A stretch of DNA of 25,827 nt, taken from an uncultured Flavobacteriales bacterium. GTDB taxonomy: Bacteria; Bacteroidota; Bacteroidia; Flavobacteriales_D; Crocinitomicaceae. Positions 22,858-25,827 of this stretch are shown piece after piece. Position numbers and translations under genes: made by a program. The stretch's first letter is position 1. Each line of letters begins with the position of its first letter. Under the pieces are notes generated by a model. That model saw nothing but the letters and a program-made list of their open reading frames with translations, was not told where the DNA came from and ran no database searches. The stretch is from positions 1 to 25,827 of the forward strand of contig CALJKJ010000008.1 in NCBI GenBank assembly GCA_937973685.1. Direction: 5' to 3'.

Positions 22858-23693
22858 TGATAAAAAAAATTCTTTTGTCTGCTACAGTAGCATTCACGTT
22901 TACTGCATTTGGACAATTAGCGCCTCAAGCAAGTCCATTGTGTAAAGTCGAGCAACGTATCGGTTTGTCAGATGTTACATTAAACTATTCGCGACCAAGC
23001 AAGAATAACCGTACTATTTTCGGTGATTTTTTATCGTACGATGAAATTTGGAGAACAGGTGCAAATGAAAACACAAAATTTACCACTTCGGATGCGTTGA
23101 TTTTTGGTAAAGACACATTAAAAGCTGGAACCTATGCGTTGTACACCAAACCTGGTAAAAATACATGGGACATCTATTTCTACAAAGACGCGACAAACTG
23201 GGGGACTCCTGAAACTTGGAAAGAAGAGTTGGTTGCAGTTCACCTAACTTCAAAAGTAATTGCTTTAAAAGATGTGGTTGAAACGTTAACAATTGGATTC
23301 GATCAATTGACTACAACAGGTGCGATTTTGTCTATTTCATGGGACAAAACGCGTGTTGAAGTTCCCTTTTCTGTTCCAACAGATGCAAAAGTTCAAGCCA
23401 ACATTAAAAAAATCATGGCAGGTCCTAGTGCAAACGATTTGAACGGGGCAGCTTGGTATTATTACCAAAACAAATTGGACTTGAAACAAGCATTGGAATG
23501 GGCAACAAAAGCTTGTGCTTTACGTCCAGAAGCATATTGGATGTTGAAAACAAAAGCATTCATTCAAGCTGAATTAGGTGACAAGCAAGCAGCGATTGAA
23601 ACAGCTAAATTAGGTTTAGTTGGTGCAACAAAAGCAAATAATTCAGATTACATCAACGTTTTGCAACAAGCAATAACGGATTGGTCAAAATAA
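22854..23693 (+). CDS. Exported DUF2911 protein with C-terminal TPR-like repeats
   Basis: Predicted secreted or periplasmic protein of 279 residues. The signal peptide is formed by MIKKILLSATVAFTFTAFG with likely cleavage after it. The middle part (about 30-165) matches DUF2911, with recognisable blocks VEQRIGLSDVTLNYSRPS, RTIFGDFLSYDEIWRTGANENTK, AGTYALYTKPG and the YFYKDATNWGTP segment; function of the domain is unknown. Residues about 190-275 look like two to three TPR-type helix pairs (ALEWATKACALRPEAYWMLKTKA, AAIETAKLG). Start ATG 22854 or the adjacent ATG 22857; the first overlaps the ppa stop by 4 bases. A strong terminator lies 26 bases downstream, so ppa and this gene form a two-gene unit. 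Confidence 0.9.
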   Translation: MMIKKILLSATVAFTFTAFGQLAPQASPLCKVEQRIGLSDVTLNYSRPSKNNRTIFGDFLSYDEIWRTGANENTKFTTSDALIFGKDTLKAGTYALYTKPGKNTWDIYFYKDATNWGTPETWKEELVAVHLTSKVIALKDVVETLTIGFDQLTTTGAILSISWDKTRVEVPFSVPTDAKVQANIKKIMAGPSANDLNGAAWYYYQNKLDLKQALEWATKACALRPEAYWMLKTKAFIQAELGDKQAAIETAKLGLVGATKANNSDYINVLQQAITDWSK

Positions 23694-23719
23694 AAGCAGT
23701 AATACGCTAAAATAAATTG

Positions 23720-23749
23720 AGAGTTGATGAAAATCAACTCTTTTTTTTT
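23720..23749 (+). terminator. Rho-independent terminator after the ppa-DUF2911 unit
   Basis: AGAGTTGAT (23720-23728) pairs perfectly with ATCAACTCT (23733-23741) around a GAAA loop, a stable GNRA-type tetraloop, and is followed by a run of T up to 23749. It is the clearest intrinsic terminator in the window. It lies between the DUF2911 stop and the start of the vWA gene and separates their transcription. Confidence 0.93.
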
Positions 23750-23779
23750 ATATTTAGTTTAAACTTTAATCTAGGATTC

Positions 23780-25183
23780 ATGTTTCGTTTTCTGAATATG
23801 CTTTGTTTGTTACTTTGTCTTTCTGGTTTTGGACAAACTACTGTTTCAGAAAAAACAATTGATTTTGGCGACATCACATCGGTTTCATTGCGTTATTACG
23901 ATTTAAGCATACAGAATTCGAGTGATAAACCTGCTTATATTTTACGTGTCGAACAAAGTCCAGAGCTTGTTTATAACATCAGTACTGACATCATTTATCC
24001 TGACAGTACCTTTTTCATGCGTATCCAGGTAAATCCAAAATCGAAAGGTCGATTTAATTATGTTTTACGCGTTTATTTCAGCGATCAATTAACACCTACC
24101 GAACTTCGTATTAAAGGAAATGTTGTCGAATTACCCGATTATTCTCAGACAATCTATACCAAATGTCCCGATTTCAAGTCAACTCCTACCCTGCTAGCTA
24201 AGACAGACTTGACGGTAATCACTGTTGATAAATTAACGGGAGCTCCCTTATCACGCACAAGTGTTGCAATCATTCGCAATGGAAGTCCTGCTGGAGCTTG
24301 GATAACTGGCAAAAATGGTTCCTTTACGACAAATACACCTTCTGGTTATTTCTATTTTTTAGCTGCACACGAAGGTTATCTCAAAAAAGAAGCAGGTGTT
24401 TACATTCACCCAGAAATCACAGAAATCACCATTCCACTTACCAAAGACAGTTCGTTTATCTCGCCAATACCAGAAAATACGCCCATTACTGCAACTAGTG
24501 TTTCATTAACAAAAGAAGAAACTCAGCGCATTATCGAAACGCAATTAAATACCCCAACAATAGATTCGGCGACTTTAAAAAACATTCCAGAATTAGCTCA
24601 AATTCCTTTGACAGATTTTTCGAGCACTTATTTTAAACCTGTTAACGTCGTATTTGTGTTAGATATTTCAAGTTCGATGAAATTGGGCGAAAAAATGGAT
24701 TTGCTAAAATATTCGATGAACCAACTCATTGATATGTTACGTCCGGAAGACCAAATGGGCATTGTTGTTTATTCAGACAACGCAAGTGTATATCAAGTTT
24801 CAACTCCAGGCGACCGAAAAGAAATATTGCGCAATTCCATCGACAAATTAAAACCAAAAGGAATGAGTGCTGGTGGAAAAGGTATTCAGTTAGGCTACAA
24901 GCAAGTAATGGAAAACTACGATAATAGCATAACAAACATGGTCATTGTCATAACTGACGGAGCATTTAACAAAGAATCCAACAATTATCAAAAAACCGTT
25001 CGCCGTTATGCGAAAAAGGGAATTATTTTGTCAGTTGTTGGTGTACAAACGACCAAAAAAGATGCGCTTTTAATGACCGAAGCCGCTGCTTTTGGTAATG
25101 GTCGTTTTATTGCTGTTCAAAAGTTAACGGACGCACACAATAATTTGAAACAAGAAATTCGAATAGCGACTTTTAGACGGTAA
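23780..25183 (+). CDS. Exported von Willebrand factor A-domain protein
   Basis: Predicted exported protein of 467 residues. ATG 23780 opens a signal peptide (MLCLLLCLSGFGQ); an in-frame TTG at 23717 is rejected because it lies within the terminator hairpin. The order of parts is: a beta-sandwich of about 100 residues resembling DUF1573-type modules (IDFGDITSVSLRYYDLSIQN); a carboxypeptidase-regulatory-like segment (VDKLTGAPLSRTSVAIIRNG); a Thr/Pro-rich linker; and a C-terminal vWA domain from about 288. The MIDAS motif is DISSS (D295, S297, S299), with VITDG as the second aspartate and a serine (MSAGGKG) where threonine is usual. It likely binds a metal-dependent ligand outside the cell membrane; partner unknown. 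Confidence 0.87.
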   Translation: MFRFLNMLCLLLCLSGFGQTTVSEKTIDFGDITSVSLRYYDLSIQNSSDKPAYILRVEQSPELVYNISTDIIYPDSTFFMRIQVNPKSKGRFNYVLRVYFSDQLTPTELRIKGNVVELPDYSQTIYTKCPDFKSTPTLLAKTDLTVITVDKLTGAPLSRTSVAIIRNGSPAGAWITGKNGSFTTNTPSGYFYFLAAHEGYLKKEAGVYIHPEITEITIPLTKDSSFISPIPENTPITATSVSLTKEETQRIIETQLNTPTIDSATLKNIPELAQIPLTDFSSTYFKPVNVVFVLDISSSMKLGEKMDLLKYSMNQLIDMLRPEDQMGIVVYSDNASVYQVSTPGDRKEILRNSIDKLKPKGMSAGGKGIQLGYKQVMENYDNSITNMVIVITDGAFNKESNNYQKTVRRYAKKGIILSVVGVQTTKKDALLMTEAAAFGNGRFIAVQKLTDAHNNLKQEIRIATFRR

Positions 25184-25184
25184 C

Positions 25185-25827
25185 CTATAAATACTTACTT
25201 GCTTCGCGGTATGCTAACCCTTTGATTGGATAAGTTGTAAGGATTCGGCGTACTTCATCCGGATGAAATTTCGACAATTGACGTAACGACCAACCGATCG
25301 CTTTTTGAATGAAAAACTCTTTGTTTGGCAACATCTGTGCTATTAAATTTTCGAGGTAAGCAATATCAACAGCTTCTTTGTATTTCAATTGATAAATCAA
25401 GCAAGCTCTATTCAACCAAAAAGTTGGTTCATAGCGCCATTCTTCAAAGGTTTCATGCGCTTTTGCCGGAAAAGATTGCGCCCATTTACCCAGATAATTG
25501 GAAGCGATTGCGTCAACGGTATCCCACCACGATTGTTGTGCTATCAACCATTTCAATTCATCGGCATCTGCTTCGTCCATCCATTTTTTTGGCCATGAAT
25601 TCAACCAATCTTGCGCAAAATAATGAAATTCACGTTCCTCTTTTGCCCACAACGCACGGATTAATTCCCAACGAGTTGCTCGGTTGTCCATTGCTTTCAA
25701 TTGCAGTATGAACGGTTGCTGCAATTGACGTCTAACAGCCGCTTCCATTCCGAAGAACGAAAAGCGGTGTTTCATGTATGCTGCAACTGCTTCCGCTCGT
25801 TTTTGATCGCGGTTTGCAACTAAAGCA
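25185..25827 (-). CDS. DNA alkylation repair protein, AlkD-like (5' end outside window)
   Basis: HEAT-repeat DNA glycosylase that removes N3/N7-alkylated purines. The frame stays open to the right edge, encoding ALVANRDQKRAEAVAAYMKH ahead of the internal ATG at 25775; that sequence matches the usual AlkD N-terminal region (Met-Ala-Ala-Tyr-Met-Lys), so 25775 is not the true start and the gene is cut by the window. Catalytic landmarks of AlkD are present: the WWDTVD segment (equivalents of the W109/D113 pair) and AIGWSLRQ (equivalent of R148). The visible 214 residues cover nearly the whole family length. Its stop is one base from that of the convergent vWA gene. Confidence 0.9.
   Translation of the reverse strand, partial: ALVANRDQKRAEAVAAYMKHRFSFFGMEAAVRRQLQQPFILQLKAMDNRATRWELIRALWAKEEREFHYFAQDWLNSWPKKWMDEADADELKWLIAQQSWWDTVDAIASNYLGKWAQSFPAKAHETFEEWRYEPTFWLNRACLIYQLKYKEAVDIAYLENLIAQMLPNKEFFIQKAIGWSLRQLSKFHPDEVRRILTTYPIKGLAYREASKYL

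Noticed and set aside
23717..23779. TTG start for the vWA gene
   Set aside because: It falls at the base of the terminator hairpin, while ATG 23780 begins a proper signal peptide.
25325..25711. Open frame of 128 codons on the plus strand
   Set aside because: It is antisense to the AlkD-like gene, which has clear catalytic motifs; the antisense translation has no recognisable features.

Overview
The window reads as an ordinary, densely packed chromosomal segment of a member of the Bacteroidota, most likely Flavobacteriales (a Fluviicola/Crocinitomicaceae-like genome is my guess, not proven). The reasons are low-GC coding sequence, several TAnnTTTG promoter elements typical of Bacteroidetes just upstream of genes, little sign of Shine-Dalgarno sequences, and lineage-typical proteins: a DnaJ with only two CxxCxGxG repeats, a DnaG whose zinc ligands are degenerate, a response regulator with an AAA+ domain but no HTH, and DUF2911.

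Layout. 3-284: end of a small membrane protein cut by the left edge. 434-4334 (+): alaS overlapping a glycosyltransferase gene. 4337-8644 (-): a tight unit read right to left as ABC ATPase, ABC permease, Ppx/GppA-family phosphatase and sigma-54-type response regulator; a CPBP protease gene (8693-9574) lies just upstream. 9650-11375 (-): grpE-dnaJ chaperone operon ending in a clear terminator. 11524-14489 (+): LtaS/OpgB-like phosphoglycerol transferase plus rlmN. 14562-15533 (+): long-chain polyprenyl diphosphate synthase. 15538-18357 (-): YkgJ-like cysteine-cluster protein followed by a U32-family protein. 18515-22012 (+): MORN-type lipoprotein, dnaG, MscS channel. 22013-22100: a TTGAAGA/TTGGAAGA tandem repeat. 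22171-23693 (+): pyrophosphatase coupled to a DUF2911 protein, closed by a strong terminator. 23780-25183 (+): exported vWA protein. 25185-25827 (-): AlkD-like DNA glycosylase cut by the right edge.

Most genes are housekeeping: translation (AlaS, RlmN, U32), replication (DnaG), protein folding (GrpE/DnaJ), phosphate metabolism (Ppa, Ppx), quinone side chain synthesis (polyprenyl synthase), repair (AlkD) and the envelope (glycosyltransferase, LtaS-like enzyme, MscS, lipoprotein, vWA). No stretch longer than about 160 bases lacks a gene. I see no rRNA, tRNA, insertion sequence, CRISPR array or prophage.

I did not find a convincing undescribed system. The points most worth a second look are the HTH-less activator with a GAFTSA loop, the inverted repeat and sigma-54-like site upstream of grpE, the promoters that abut start codons (probable leaderless mRNAs), the 7/8-bp tandem repeat, and the loss of zinc ligands in DnaG and DnaJ.
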